A program made the translations under genes and the position numbers. This document shows positions 44,201 through 59,200 of a DNA stretch of 64,000 nucleotides, one piece after another. The DNA is taken from the NCBI GenBank assembly GCA_032622095.1, contig CP136067.1:53361899-53425898 (forward strand), in the 5' to 3' direction. The notes beneath the pieces are model-generated. The model saw nothing but the letters and a program-made list of their open reading frames with translations, was not told the DNA's origin and ran no database searches. Position 1 is the first letter of the stretch, and each line of letters begins with the position of its first letter. Source of the DNA: Siphonodentalium dalli (Eukaryota > Mollusca > Scaphopoda > Gadilida > Siphonodentaliidae).

Positions 44201-47200
44201 TTAGAAATGCCGCTTCAGTTATCAGAATCAATTATTTGCCCAAAAATAATGCTAACCACTGTCAATTAGAGTAAAAAATTGCCGGAAAAGTGTTATTTAT
44301 TAACATGTTGTTTGATGAAATTTGGCCTTATTATCAACAGAAAGCCTCTTGATTTTAGAGTTATCCATCTTCATCCGCAATTTGGTCCGAGTCCGTATGC
44401 TTGTTGCCACTAGGAATTCTCGATGGTGAAAGATAATAGATTTAAAAAATTGATATCTAATAACTCTGAGCTTTGATAGCGGGGTTCCTCAGCTTGAATC
44501 AAATATTTTTTACCCCGGCCAAATAAATAATAATTGAGGGGCACTTAAACGGATTATGCATCTTTAAGTGTACTGCCAAGGTACTGAAAATGTTTATTCT
44601 CACCTTCCTTGTGTTTTTCTATCTGAGTCTTGAGTTCTTTCCGTCGCTGTAATTCATCCATACTGGTTACAACATTTGGTAATGAAGATAACTCATGGTT
44701 ACACTCTCTTATTAAGGTATTGATGAATTCCTTAAATGATATCAATCGGTTTATATTAACAGTATCAATAATAATTTCTATATCACACTATAAAATAAAT
44801 AAGTTACACTAATTATTACCCCTATCATTGGGCATTTGCAACATTGGCGTCCCTCTGCTCCTAAGAGAAAGCAATTTTAGCTACAATTTTTTGCATAGCG
44901 GGCTAGCATAACGGGGCTAGCCTAGAGACACTATTCATCCAATCAGGTACTTGTTCAATGCATGATGACCAAAATCTCTTATTAAGGGGAATACAGACAG
45001 TGAAGCAAGAGCAGAACAACTGGTTGAGCATCATTGTCAGTTTAGATAAATACAGTTCAGACAGATATGTCACTAAGAAGGGCACTGGCATAGAATTCAG
45101 GTGGTCACCCGACATGTTTACATCTTGATTACCAATTTCGCGAGATTGATCTTCTAAATTCAGGAGTTCTAGCTCAATTCAGGAGACTTTTTTTTAACTA
45201 ACATTTTTCTAGTTTTACTAAAATTATTACCACATAAACATCTGTTTTTTTTGTGTCACATTAATTCAATTGAGTGAGACGTGTCATGAATTAAAGGGAC
45301 GGGCAGCCTTCATTGTCGGTTATAATTTAGAAATAACATTATCAAATTATAATTTCCTCAAGAATATACTAATAGTATAGCATAATGATGAGATGAATGC
45401 GATATTATTCACAAAATATGCTTTGTGTCCAGGAAAATGCAGGTCGAGTGTTGTTCAGTTTCTCGCAAAATGCGCAGTGGATTGTTTATAAGCAGAGTCA
45501 CGATATAGCATCATTTCCTTATTTAGATTCGCGACATTATACGGCGGTTGTAAAACCCCTAATTTGATGCGTCTCCAACTTACAACTCACAACACTACTG
45601 ATAGTAAATTCCTTATATGGTATGTATTACCATATATAGGTTAGGAGAAAATACTACAGCGCAACAGAACATTTTCAGTGGACGATCGGGTAGTTCCAAG
45701 TGTTTGTCTATAAACAAACGGTTCTGTAACGTTTTTGATGTTTGTTTACATAACAAAGCGTACAAACGTGACAATAACATGCAATGTACGCGACATTTAT
45801 GACTGGTATAAGAACAACATATGTCAATTATATAATATTCTTTATTACACGCTTGTTCCTAGAAGTACAGTGTTATTGCTGTTCCATATTTACAAATCAG
45901 TATGGAACGTACGTGGCAAGTTGGTTTTCTGTTGATTACTAGTTAGTGTTGGTATCTACATGTATATCATAGTATGTAGCTTATCAGTTAGTTAATCATG
46001 CATGGCATGTGGAATTCAAATTGTGCATACTATGGATAAAGTAAAGGTATTATATATGTAATATATATATCTTACCATACCACAATACAACATCCTGTTC
46101 ATGCAAAGTCATTCCATGGGCTTCATTTTGTGTTTTATATCTGTTGTAAATTGCGATTAACATGCATGCGAAAAAAATACAAAGCCCTGCACTTGCTAAC
46201 AATCAGCACAAACTTTCCGAGTTTTCGATCGCAAATCTTGCATGTTTATGGGGAAGATAAGTTAGATAACTATTATTTGAGTTGAGATGAACTTGTTCGA
46301 ATCGATTCGATTTGATTCGGTTTCGATTCGATTCGAATCAACCGCGGAAAACATCCATGTTTAATGTAAATATCAACAAAAACACGTGCTTCCGGTCAGC
46401 GAAGAGGAACGATAACTCGTGATCTTCCGGTATTGCATCAGATCGTATTACAGTTGACTCCGTTAATAGAGTGACGGTGTGGTTTTGCGAAAAATATATA
46501 AATATATCAAAGATATTATTTATCTCGCGAGGTGAATCAGATCAAATGGAACCACACATACATAGTTTGGTTATCAGTGCGGTCGGTCGGTTTATAGATT
46601 GATTTTTTTAATTTAAAACCAATAAAATGAACTTGGGTCGGGGTGTTTTGAAGACGGTCGGTCGGGTTACGGGAATCATTTTTGTTTTGGCCTTATGGGT
46701 TTCAAAAGGCATAACAAATATTCATTCTAATACTAGCATACAACAAATAAACTAATCTAAAACTTCCTGAAATTTAATAGAAATTTGACTTGATTAGTTT
46801 AACCCTTCCTTTACTAAAATAGTAGTTCCCTTAGGAAATGTGCAGATGATAAGTCAACAAGCGGCTATAGATTGTTTATTGAACTTATTTTTTGTCTGAA
46901 CATTTCCCACCAATGAATAAAAATCCTGCTTCACTCAGCTTCACTTGTATTATTTGTCTGCTAATTTTCCTGAACACTCCTCCAAATGAATAATAGATCA
47001 ATCAAATATATACTTTTATAACTGGCGGGAGAATTCATTCAGTAAAGAAAGAGTTATGTAATGACATACCACTCTGTTGGCTACTGCTTCATACTGTCTG
47101 AACTTGTAAGCAACAAAGAAGAAGAAGCAGAAATACCCACACACCGCCAACGAATCAGCCTGTAGATAGAACACAATATCAAGAATTATAAATAGTTATC

Positions 47201-50200
47201 ACGATTATCGTAGAACGAGGCGTCTATAAAAGTCCTTGTTCATTCCTACTACTTGTAGTGTAAGCAGTGAGGAAATGCACTCTTATATCTCATTAATTTG
47301 AGCTTGAGATGCTGTGATCAGAGTCAGGGTTGGATTTGATCATATCTATAATGCAATATTTTAGCATCTTTAGAATATATCTGTCCTGTGTGGACAAAGA
47401 GAGTCGCTGCTATTAATTTGTATATAAGAATAAAGTCGTGTGCTGCTGATTTGGATGTAAAATATATGAAAACTAGCAGGTGACCCCGACTTCGTCCGGG
47501 CTTTGACCTTGAATTGACCATTTTTAGTTCAAGGTCAGGTCGGGGTAACGATTTGACCCGTCCAAAACACTCCCCGGACAAAAATATCTGTAGGTATAAA
47601 ATTTCGTCGAAATCCATCCGTTTTACCCGATTTGACCTTGAATTGACCATTTTGAAGGTCAAGGTCAGTTCGGGGTCACAATTTGACCCGTCGAAAACAA
47701 TCCCCCCGACAAAAGTATCCCTAGGCATAAAATTTCGTCAAAATCCGTTAATTTTTAAATTTAATTTGAGTTAATTCTGCCTTTTTAATCAAGAGAAATG
47801 ATGGTACCCGTCCCGTGATGGTACCCATCCCTAAAAGAGGTACGTTTGTGGGTAACCGTTTCAAGGTGAAGATCACCTCGGGCGGAAAAACTTACCCGAT
47901 GAAAATCTCCCACGTTCCTTGGAACCCCTAAGTACGAAGACAGACATAAGAATCACACAAAACGCTCATGTCTGGATTACAGACACACTCACGTCTGGCC
48001 CCAGACATAAGAATCACACTACACGCATACACTCTTTATCAACGACACTGCAGATACGAACGCTCTTTAACTATCAACGTGATTAACCCCACAGTGCCAA
48101 GGACGGTCATTTTGGTGACTGGGCAAGGAGAAGGGGTGCTCGGAGCTTCTCCAAAACGGCGGTAAACACTGCCCTTGGTTTTTTAACCTTAGATTGGAAG
48201 TTTGAGCTCAATCGGTCCAGCAGTTTTCCCGGCCATAGCTAACAGACAGACAGACAAACAGAAGTCCCAAAATATATATTAGATAACTATCCTGTATTCT
48301 CATTCAATCACTGCCCCCAAAGGAGAGTTGTACATCACTTTAATATACCACTAGAACAGTAGTCTTCACTCACCTCGCATAGATCCTCGGCCGAGAATGG
48401 AGTTTCAGCATAAAACATCTTCTCAGCAGTTCTGAGTACCAAGTTAATTGTCCACCTAGAGGAGGTAAAAACTTTTGCAAATGAAAGAGATGCAACCCAA
48501 GATAAAGATACCGAGAGGAATCCAATGACCCACCGTCTCCATTATACCACCTATTTTGAGAGTTAAGTTTATCCAAAATGCCCCATATAATAATAACAAA
48601 AATCACTATTCTACTATACATATGCAAGTATATACATATAAATGATACCATGTCACCACTTTTATTTGCTGAATGGGTAATAATTTTAGTGAGAGAATAG
48701 CAAATTTGATAATTATTTTAAAATTTAATCTGAGCCCATGTTTATAGTGGATCAGAAAACAAGAAATTCTGAAGACACATTTTCAAGGTAAATTTCTGGT
48801 TTTTGTTATGCATTTGACACCTACGATGTTTTTTCTTCACATTGTAAAGTTAGCTCAACTTGTGTGCTGCTATTTGTACATTTTTGATAGATGGAAATTT
48901 ATTTCCAGTTGAAGTCCCCTGATCCTTAACCCTTTACCCAACAGAAGGGCCCTGTGCCAATGCATTCTCTTATATATGCGAGTCGACCATAGGTCGCCTC
49001 GCATATATAAGAGAATGCATTGGCCTAAAAAAAATATTTTTTTAACACTTTTTACCATTTTTTCTTACATTCTTTAACAATTTTATAATTTTTAATGTGT
49101 TAAGCCAATGCATTCTCTTATATATGCGAGGCGACCTATGGTCGACTCGCATATATAAGAGAATGCATTGGCACAGGGCCCTTCTGTTGGGTAAAGGGTT
49201 AAACCTGGCCTACCTTTTAAAGACATATTATGGACTTGTTTTGGTGCGTGAATCTGCTAAGTTAGTACTCAAGAGCTATGATTTCGCTATCAAGAATCTT
49301 TTCATTTATTAACCCTTTGAGTGCCAGGGGCCGATCTAATCGGCCCTAAACCTACACAATAAGTCTGTTAAAGAATATAATAAAATATATTAAAATTGTA
49401 AAAAATTGTAAAAAACAAAACAAAACAAAAAATTGTTAGGCCAATGCATTCTCTTATATATGCGAGGCGACCTATGGTCGACTCGCATATATAAGAGAAT
49501 GCATTGGCACAGGGTATATGGGTTGATACAAAAATCGGACCTGGCACTCAAAGGGTTAATATATAAGAAGGACAGTGTGTATTGTCAGTTTTGGATTAAT
49601 ATTCATAAATATAACTACTTTGAGAAAGATTATTCTCCATTTCTATTTGATCACCCTACTGGAGTGTTACACATCACTTCAACGTGGCCAGTTTTTCCAC
49701 CCCGCACAGAATTTCACACACAGTTCTTCATATATGAAAATTCAAAATACTTGAAACCGATGAACTGCATTCATTGTAAACTAGTCATTGTGTTAGGCAT
49801 TATAATCACTGTTGAGATTCAAAGGAAGATCTATAATTCATACCTCAGAATTAGGCGACACGTTTTTGAACAGAAAATATATTTCTAAAAATTAAATTAA
49901 ACCAAACTGTAGTTGAATTCACCTTTCGGCCAGCGGCCGATAACCTCGCCTACAGCTTAGAGATGGCTGCGGTAAGACAAACAAATGGTAAATATGAGTG
50001 AAACTGTGAAGCCGCGCATAGGAGCTCTGTCTGATTTGCCGGACAATTTCGATAAAATATTTTTTAATTCGGTGGGAACATCTTTAAAATCCCGTCAGCA
50101 AGGTTTCAGATACTATATCGAAGGTTATGTCCACAACGTGTCAATAAATAAGTTAGAAAATAAACTGTTTGTTGGAGCAAAATGTCACCGAAACCAGCGG

Positions 50201-53200
50201 AAAAATGAAAGTCCACTCCAGGTTGATTTATAGGTTGATTCATGGAATATTTCCGATGTACACTGCTCTTGTCAAGCTGGGTGAGTGCAATAATTATATC
50301 TTTTTAATGCTGCATTATTTTTGTGAAGATACAAGTTTGTGCTGTGCAACCCACCATACATTTGCCAAAACTATACGATCAATATGTGGAATATATATCC
50401 GATCCGTAAATTCCGAGCTTATTATTCATAACGAGTGATTTTGATGTTTATATACATTTTAGTGTTATGTTCGTATGCTATGACACTCAGAACGTTTGTG
50501 TTGCTACTGATTTTGGTCAAGCCGCCCCTCCCCAATCAGCAATCACACGCGACGTCAAGGCTGCTCGTTTTAATTTTTCATTGTAACGTTCATTTCTTCA
50601 AAACTAGTTTGACCATAATGGCATTTTGTAGCTAAATGACGATTTAAACGTAAGAATCAACATTTATTATCACCACCTAAATTTATTGTGTTTGTCAACT
50701 CAAATTAGCATCAAGTCTGGTTGGCGTATAAACAATATTTATTTTAAAAAATCAAATAAAAAACACAAACACAATACAATACAAATATAGAGAAGTCTGT
50801 TTGGGTCACCTAATTGCATTTCGAATCGCCCTATAGACCTAATAGGGCCCAATGCTGCTGATACACACTGATTCTGTATTGGTAATTTATATCTATAAAA
50901 CGTATGAAATGCGCTGACCTTATATTACCTTTACTCACCCCAATTCCAAAATGTTATATTTGGGGGGTTTACTTTGTGAAATACATGTATACAACCCCCA
51001 GCCCTACCCAACAAGCTTGTCATCTGGGGATTTTGTTTTTTTCCGAAACAATGGTTGTTGTTCACATGAGGTGGGTGTTATTCTGTCCTTACAACAATGG
51101 CAACTACATGGATTGAAAGATATTCCATCAAAACTGACATGTACATCCGTTCCTCAACAGTGGTCTGTTCCACGTGGTGACAAGATCGAGCCTGTGGCGA
51201 TCACCAAGTTATGTGTAACAAAGGCCAGACTTCCAACTGATCGACAACGAAAGAAGCCAAGTGTGATGAGCCTTGTTGATTATAGGTATAACTGTCATTG
51301 AGACAACACATATTATAAATCAATTACTTCACACGTCATTACTAATGCAGCCAGGGTGTAAGTGACACTCTCGTTATTTGGCGGACTCATTAACAAAGGT
51401 GATTAGCATGACATGGATCCGGTTAAACATGGTTTTATTGGGCCGGGACTGAGACCCCATTTTGCACATAATTACATCATTACGTAATCCCATAATCAGT
51501 TGCAGCTCACGAACTGTGAACACACCTCATATGAACTGCCTACTCAAATTTTCTAGCAGTCAGATATAAGAACACACTATTCAATTAGAATAACATAGTT
51601 TGTCAATGTCAACTTTCGGCTTCACAAGCGGAATAAAATTCACTCCGATACATCTATCCGGGTATCGATTGTCAGTGTTACACCTCCCATGGCTACACGT
51701 TTTCACCATTTTATGAAAACCCGACTCAGCTTGGAAATATTCTGGTGCACATCAAACAAATTATCCTTATGAACTGTTAACAAAACAAACGAAATCTCTC
51801 GCCGGGCGTCGAAATTAATCACCAAACCAGGAATAAATGACAACATTTTCTGATTGGATGATAAGGTGGTGCACGGATACTTAGTATGAAATTTAATAGT
51901 ATTGCTAATTACAAAAAAAAATTATGTTTAATCCGAACAAACATCCGCCGATATTGAGTGTTGCTATGCTAGTAAACAAACATTGATGTCTTACCGGAAA
52001 TCACGCTAGGCTCTCAGTGAATAGATGCCGTTATCTGATTGGATAATGCCGATATCTGCCGAAGCGTCAATTCTTATGGAAATCACAACAATAAGCTAAT
52101 AATGAGATCTAGTATGCGCACTTATTTATTAGTTCACATATATTCGTTTTGGTAGAGAATGGGGATTTTGTTTTGAAAACCAGGAAGTGTCATTTTGAAG
52201 GAAGTATCCAAAATTGCCTTTATAAAAATGTTTTCCGAAAAATAAACCAGTACTGAACTAGATAAGTGCCTTTTTGAAAGCTTTTCTATGAATCCATAAA
52301 CTTGATGGATGAGGATGTAGTTTCAATTCTGGAAGTTTCTGAAAAATTTGCCATGGCTATCAATGTTGAAATTAACCATCTCTATGCTACCTTAATTAAC
52401 CCTTTCATGAAGGGAGCTGCTCTGGTGTAGCATTAAAGATCCTGTGCCAGTGTTTTCTCTTATATATGCTAGTCTCCCACAGGGAGCCTTGCATATATAC
52501 GATAATGCACTGGCATACAAGGTCAAGGTAATTATTGTCAGGCCAATGCATTCTCTTATTTATGTGAGTCTCCCTATGGGAGACTCGCATATATAAGAGA
52601 ATGCATTGCCACAAGGTTTTTGCAAAATTTCAGGAAGCTCAAGTCATGGAAGGGTTGATAACTGACCTGTCATTGAGTAAAACATCTGTGTTGAAAGTGT
52701 TTGGAACAAAGGTATTCATCAGGGCACACAGAACTCGGCTGTCAACATAATCATCAACACTCTGCAAAAGAAAGTATTTTAATAAAGGTAGGCATTAGGC
52801 CGAACAAATTTCTCAGACACCTGCCCTCTCATAAAAGAAGGACCCTCTGGGTGCTTTTAATAGCCCACATGGGATGAAAGTTATGAATCTTCCTGCAGCT
52901 CGGCTTCACAGTGTGATGTCCATAAAATCTGTCAATTACTTACCATAATTTTAGCTACACACATAACACAATAGACTGTTACATTAAAATTGCATTAGCA
53001 CTTAATATTATTGCCGAAAACTTCACCAACATTGGTTGTAACAGTTCGTACACCCCATTGTTTGAGGGATGGATGCAAGGTCCACCAAATTTTGGCTATG
53101 TAAAATAGTCTGGCTATGTAATATATAACAGAACAACACATATGTTGAGATTAGTTAGAAATCAGCACCATGCTTAAGTGTGCTAATTTCTAACTAATCT

Positions 53201-56200
53201 GATTATCATCTGTGGTTCTGTATTTATTACACATCTCATACTTATTTCACTGGCTTTATAACTGGTTAAATTCTGACAGTGGAAGGCTCTCTTTAAAACT
53301 TGAGCTAGCCCTATATCATGTGTATGCACAATCAAATACATGTGGCTCGTTTACCCATGCATGCAAGTTCAGGTTCTGTGTATAAATTCACTTATTGTGT
53401 CTTTTACAATTTTAGTACACCAAAATCTGGTTATACAATGCTGAAACATGTTCTAAATCTTCTACGAGAAAACTCGTAGTTGGCACCACCTACGACTTAA
53501 TCTACCAGTGTTCATCGCTGGTGCCAGCTACAAGTTATCTCATAGGTAAATAAATATTACGTTTGCGATGTCCTAGATGACGTACAGTGTACCAATGTTT
53601 ATATATAAATTAATTTACTGTGTTTTATACACAATATGCTTGCACCTGTTTAGTCCTCTATATTTAGGTGACATGTTTATACTTACTGAGAATTGTAACA
53701 ACCTCCCCTCTCTGGTGGTCTGAAATCATAAACAATAAGTAATGAAGAACATACCATTGACATTGTTAAAGACATATTATGTACTTGTTCGGGTGCGTGA
53801 AACTGATAAGTTAGTATTCTGGCACTATGCCAACTGGGTGAATGTAACATTCTACTAACATCGCTGAAAATTTGAAGCAAATCGACGGTACCACTCCATA
53901 GATACAACGTCAGAAAACGATTTCGCCTTCGAGAGTCACTGCATTTAATTAATATATAAGAATGACGGTGTGTGTTGTAAATTTGGATATACTATTTATA
54001 AACATTACTACTTTGAACAAGATTATTCTCCACTTCTATTTGATCACCATACCGGAGTGTTTCACATCACTTTAAAGTAAAAAAATATATATATATTAGA
54101 ATAAATACAATGTTACAAATTAATCTATCTGTTATAAATGAATTCTACGACAATGTCAAACTGTCAAATCCCAGCAATATAAATACAAGTCAAATATCAT
54201 TCGCATCGGAGACCACTGCCATCTTTTATCGATTGAAAACAAGAAACGGCATGACACACACTTAATTACCATATAAAGTATCGGTTATGGCTTACGTGGC
54301 ATTGAAAATTAAATCTCTCCATTGCGTGTGTTAAAAGATGAAACATAACAGATGTCTAAATGCCTTAATGTTATTGTCTGTATTCCAATATCAATTCAAA
54401 GTGCGCAAAGATTTGATTTGTTGTTATATCAAAATAAATTGAGTGCAACAAGTCTCAGAAAACATTCAGAAATTATAAGTTTATATATGGTTAGAACTGA
54501 AAATTATTTGCCATTAATATCTAACTACTAACAGTGAATTTTAAGAACCCTTTTGGCTGGACAACATACCTTAAGCTGATATTTGGTCATCTCTAGTACA
54601 CAGCTTTGAGGTGTTGGGTAACTTCCAGGAGCTCTTCGCTTTCTCTTGAAATTTTTCATCCATTCCGAGTTGGGAAATTTGTTCCAGTCTTCATCTGGCT
54701 CATTCATCTATAAATGAATTCCAAGATGTATTCAGAATACTAGGCAAATATTTATGAACCCTGTTTATCTTTTCATTTAGATTATAGTGGATGAAACAAC
54801 ACACTTAGAATGAGAAGTGTCATCTGAAAGACACTACAGTAATGCCCTAAATAATCAACTCCTTAACCACATCAGAATTTGGGTAATTTTTCAGGATTTA
54901 GACGGAAATATGGCATTTTCCAACTAAATCCTGAAAAGTTACCCATAATTCTGCTGTGGTTAAGGAGTCGATTATTTAGGGCATTACTATATCTTCTCTT
55001 GAGTGCAATTATATAGGTATTTAGTTTTAAATTCTTTATGTTTTAATAAGTCAGGGAACACTAACAATAATTTAAGTCATGAAATACTGTAAAACCATTG
55101 GTTGTCACTTAATTAGCTATTAAAGTTATTTCTCGATACCCATAATCAGTATTAGTCAGTCTTCCAGCAAGCATATGTAACTGCAGACATATTTGGCACG
55201 ATGCCAGAATTGTTGGTTACAATTGGGAGACCAATAAAAATGATAAAATGAAGTTTCTCTTTAACTGGATGCGCGATTTGTTCTCAAGACATAGTTGTGG
55301 ATAGCGAGGATTCTATTAATTTTATGGAAATATATTGGTGAATATATTTTTGTTTAAATTATAACATTCAGGTCATGAGTATATAATGGAAAAACTTTAA
55401 GAAAAATTTACTATAATGTGCTATGTGTCTTCAAACTTTTTGGTTATAACTGCATAAACTTAATCGAAACAACGGTTATTTCTTAAATGAGAAATACTTA
55501 GATAATACACATTAGATTGTATTTGAACATAAATCCCTTAGCTTTTAAAATGTGATGTACATATAACAAAGAAGACATTATCATATGTTTAAGTAAACAA
55601 TCATCCATAAAATTGTGTTCTCTCCACTCTAGTAATTTTTCAACCTTCGATCATTGAATGGATTCTCCATGGGAGACTCCCATATATAAGAGAATGTATT
55701 GGCACAGGGTTTTTGCAAACTGTCAGGAAGCTCCTATCATTTTCATTTAGGGCAAAATAACAATGCTGTTCCAGCACATATATGAGGTATTTCTTGCCAT
55801 TTTATAAAGTTTGAAACAGACTAACAGAGCTTTGTGGCCCACTTGGTGGAGGGCAGAAGGAGCAAGTACCCCCTCTGCCTCCCTTGCCGGCACCCCTGGA
55901 CGAAGATAGTTAAATTTATTGATGTTCATTGCACCACAATCCATGAAAAGAAACATGGTACACAAGAGCACTGCATTGAAGATAAGGTAAAAACAAAAAT
56001 TCAAAATCAATTGGACTCCATGGAACCACCAAATTTAAATTTTAGAGTACACAACTTCAGGGTTGATTGGTATAAAGAGCTAGATGTTATAGAGAAAGAA
56101 AGTTGAAGAAGAGTTTTCTAGTATTCAACCAACAATTCATACACATAGTACATGAGATAAGTACATATAAATAAAGAATGAAAATATTCAGAGATAAACA

Positions 56201-59200
56201 CAAATTAATGCACAAAGAGATGTTCAAAGACAGGTCTGGAAATATTGTGCTACACATTTGCAGAATGAGGTCCCCAGAGGGTAAATTTCATGACGCTACC
56301 CCGCACAGTAGGGAAACATGACCAAATTCAACCTCTGGGGACTTCATTCTGCATTGCCTCATCTGCTATGGGAGACCTAGACTCAGATTTTTAAGTTCCC
56401 AGATGGTGAAGATGGTGATGTGTACCCATTGGGCACCTCAATTATACATTGTGTCATCTGCCAATTTAGGGATATAGAGAAACTAAACTGAAAAAGACAA
56501 AAAAAATTCAAAAGAAGTTTCTAAAGAAACTATAACTTGTTAATTTGATAATAAAGATACTTTCCAGAGAAAATGAAGCTTAAACAGAATGAGGTCCCCA
56601 GAATGTGAATTTAGTGATGTTAGCTCATTGTGCAGGGTAGCATCACTAAATTCCCCCTCTGGGGACCTCATTCTGCAAATGTCCCACCCATATTTTCAGG
56701 CCTGTTGAAAGGTCACACACATTCACTGCAATATATAGATAAATATAAATACATAATAATTACAGAGAGCACATGTCCAATATCATCAAATAGAAAAATG
56801 TTTGAACATCTTTAAAGTTTTGGAAGGAATTTGCAGTGGGTACAACTGAAAAATCATACACTATTAATAAGGAGAACACGAACAAATTGAACAAATTTGT
56901 TCTTATTTTCATTGTTAATTATCCTCCAGTGACAAGATGGCATATGTTGAAACCGATATACTGTATGGGTAACAGCAGCAAATGCTTATGTTTTTCGCAG
57001 CAGACAGTAACACTCAAATACAGACAAGTTTGATAATGTCCAGATACAAGCGGCACATTATTTCATTAGTAACTTATTTGCAGCAACATTGGCAAAATAC
57101 AAGACAATCTACATTAATTTTCTTGTATTAAAAACAAAAGATAACATTATTAGAAACACTTTTCATAAACTTTCTGGTAAATACCACAACGAGTAATATG
57201 TTAACACATAGAGATGCAAATATATTTATAGTTGAAATACACTAATATGGTAGACATGTTGGTATTTATTATTTGAATTTGATCAGCGGAATTCAATAAC
57301 ATTCTTGTTCATCTTGGGAGTCCCTTGAAGCACCTTTAACCCTGACCAGATTCTCCCATTCAGCTCTGAAGTTAGATCATACCATTATCTGTACTCTGGC
57401 CATAAGGCCGCGGAGATCATATTCCACGAGTTCCAAAACTGGGAACTTTTTTTACACTCTGACGGAGAACTTTATACCATTGAAAAACACCGCAGGTAAT
57501 ATATTTCTTTGTTAATACATGTTCCTTAATGATGTATTTCTCAGTTTGTGAAGGTCCCAGCACGAATTTACAACTTTTGCTCTGCGTCTCTTGCAAACAT
57601 GAAATTTCCCCCGGGTAATCAATTCAATGTTTAACATGAAATCGCCATACAAAATTGCATATATCCTGCAATCTCGAGCTGGGACCTTCGTCTACTGTTT
57701 ACATTATTAAGGAACATGCATTATCTAGAGATGGGCCTGTCCCAGATGGGACTGAGGTATACCCCCCGTATTCAACATGTTATTTGAATGTAGTAGCCAT
57801 TACTGTATATTGGGCACTGAAATTATGTGAACAGGTAACTCTAAATCCCCTAAGCCCTAACACTAATCTTGAACCTCTTAACCATTAATCCTAATCCTAA
57901 AACATATTGACTGAAAAATGTAAGAATAAAAGCTCGGACAAAATTATGCATTTTGAGAAGATTTTCTAATTTGAAAAATAGGGCTAACTCCACAAAAAAA
58001 ATTCAGATAGACCTCATAATCGCAGGTGCACAGATTCCCATGGTACTAATTATCTGTGCCAAGTTTCAAAACAAATGACCAGAAAATGTAGGAATAACAG
58101 CTAGGACAAAATTATGCATTTTGAGAAGATTTTGTAAGTCGAAAAAGGGGGATAACTCCACCAAAAAATGTCGGACAGACGTCATAATCACAGGTGCACA
58201 GGTTCCCATGGTACTAAATATCTGTTCCAAGTTAAAATAAATTTACCTAAAAATGTAGGAATAAAAGCTCGGACAAAATAATAAGATAACTCACAAATTC
58301 AGAATGAACACAATATTAACAAAGCGAAGAAATATTCTAAGTCAGATCACAAAACACGTTAAAGAAGATTCTATTCTGAAACCAGCACTTGTTACTAACT
58401 GCATCGTCCAGTGTCAAGTCATCGAAATTCAATGAATCGCCATCATCATAATCAGAATCGACTGATACTTCCTGATAATACTCCTCATCCTCATCATACA
58501 GCTGCATGTCCCCCTCGTCTTCTTCTGATATGCTCGGCAAAGAGGGTTGACCCCCCTTCTGGTATGAAAACAATCATTCTCACCTTATTTGACAAAATAA
58601 ACACTTTTATTGCTGATTAAATTCTCCAAATCAGTTATAAAAGACAAGTAAACATTATTGTGTTATGATGGGTATTTCGATAATACAAGTTCAAATAGCA
58701 TAGGATTTCCTGTTCATTCATTTGAAGGGGTGTTAAGATAATAAGTTCAACAATCGTAGGCATGTTATCATCTGAACATTTCCCCATGTTAACTAACTAG
58801 GTGTTATCTCCTTTGACTCTTTTAACCTTTGACGACTGAATACTTGTTGACGTGTAGTCAACATGGGGAATTCTCAGATGATAAGTTGAACAAATTTATT
58901 ATCTGAACATTCCCTCCAAATGACTCAACTTGTATTATCAAATTCATAGTGAAATAGGGGGGTACATGTAACTCTGTCAGAACAGACACAAATTTGAACT
59001 TGAACGTGACTTTCTCTTATATATGTAGACCATATATAAAGTTTCATAAAAGTCTGCGAATACTATTCAAGTTATCATCCGGACAACAAACGTTTCCGGT
59101 GGTCACTAAGATGCATATGGACAGACGTACATTTCTATATCCCCCAATAAATATTTAAGGGGGACATAAAACATTAATATATTATTACTGGCACAGTTCC

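Noticed and set aside
47324-47774. Frames on both strands around GACCTTGAATTGACC repeats
   Set aside because: A two-unit dispersed repeat explains both frames; no domain is seen.
55834-56106. Plus-strand frame of 90 codons
   Set aside because: No family resemblance and no splice signals; lies between repeats in an intron of gene 1.
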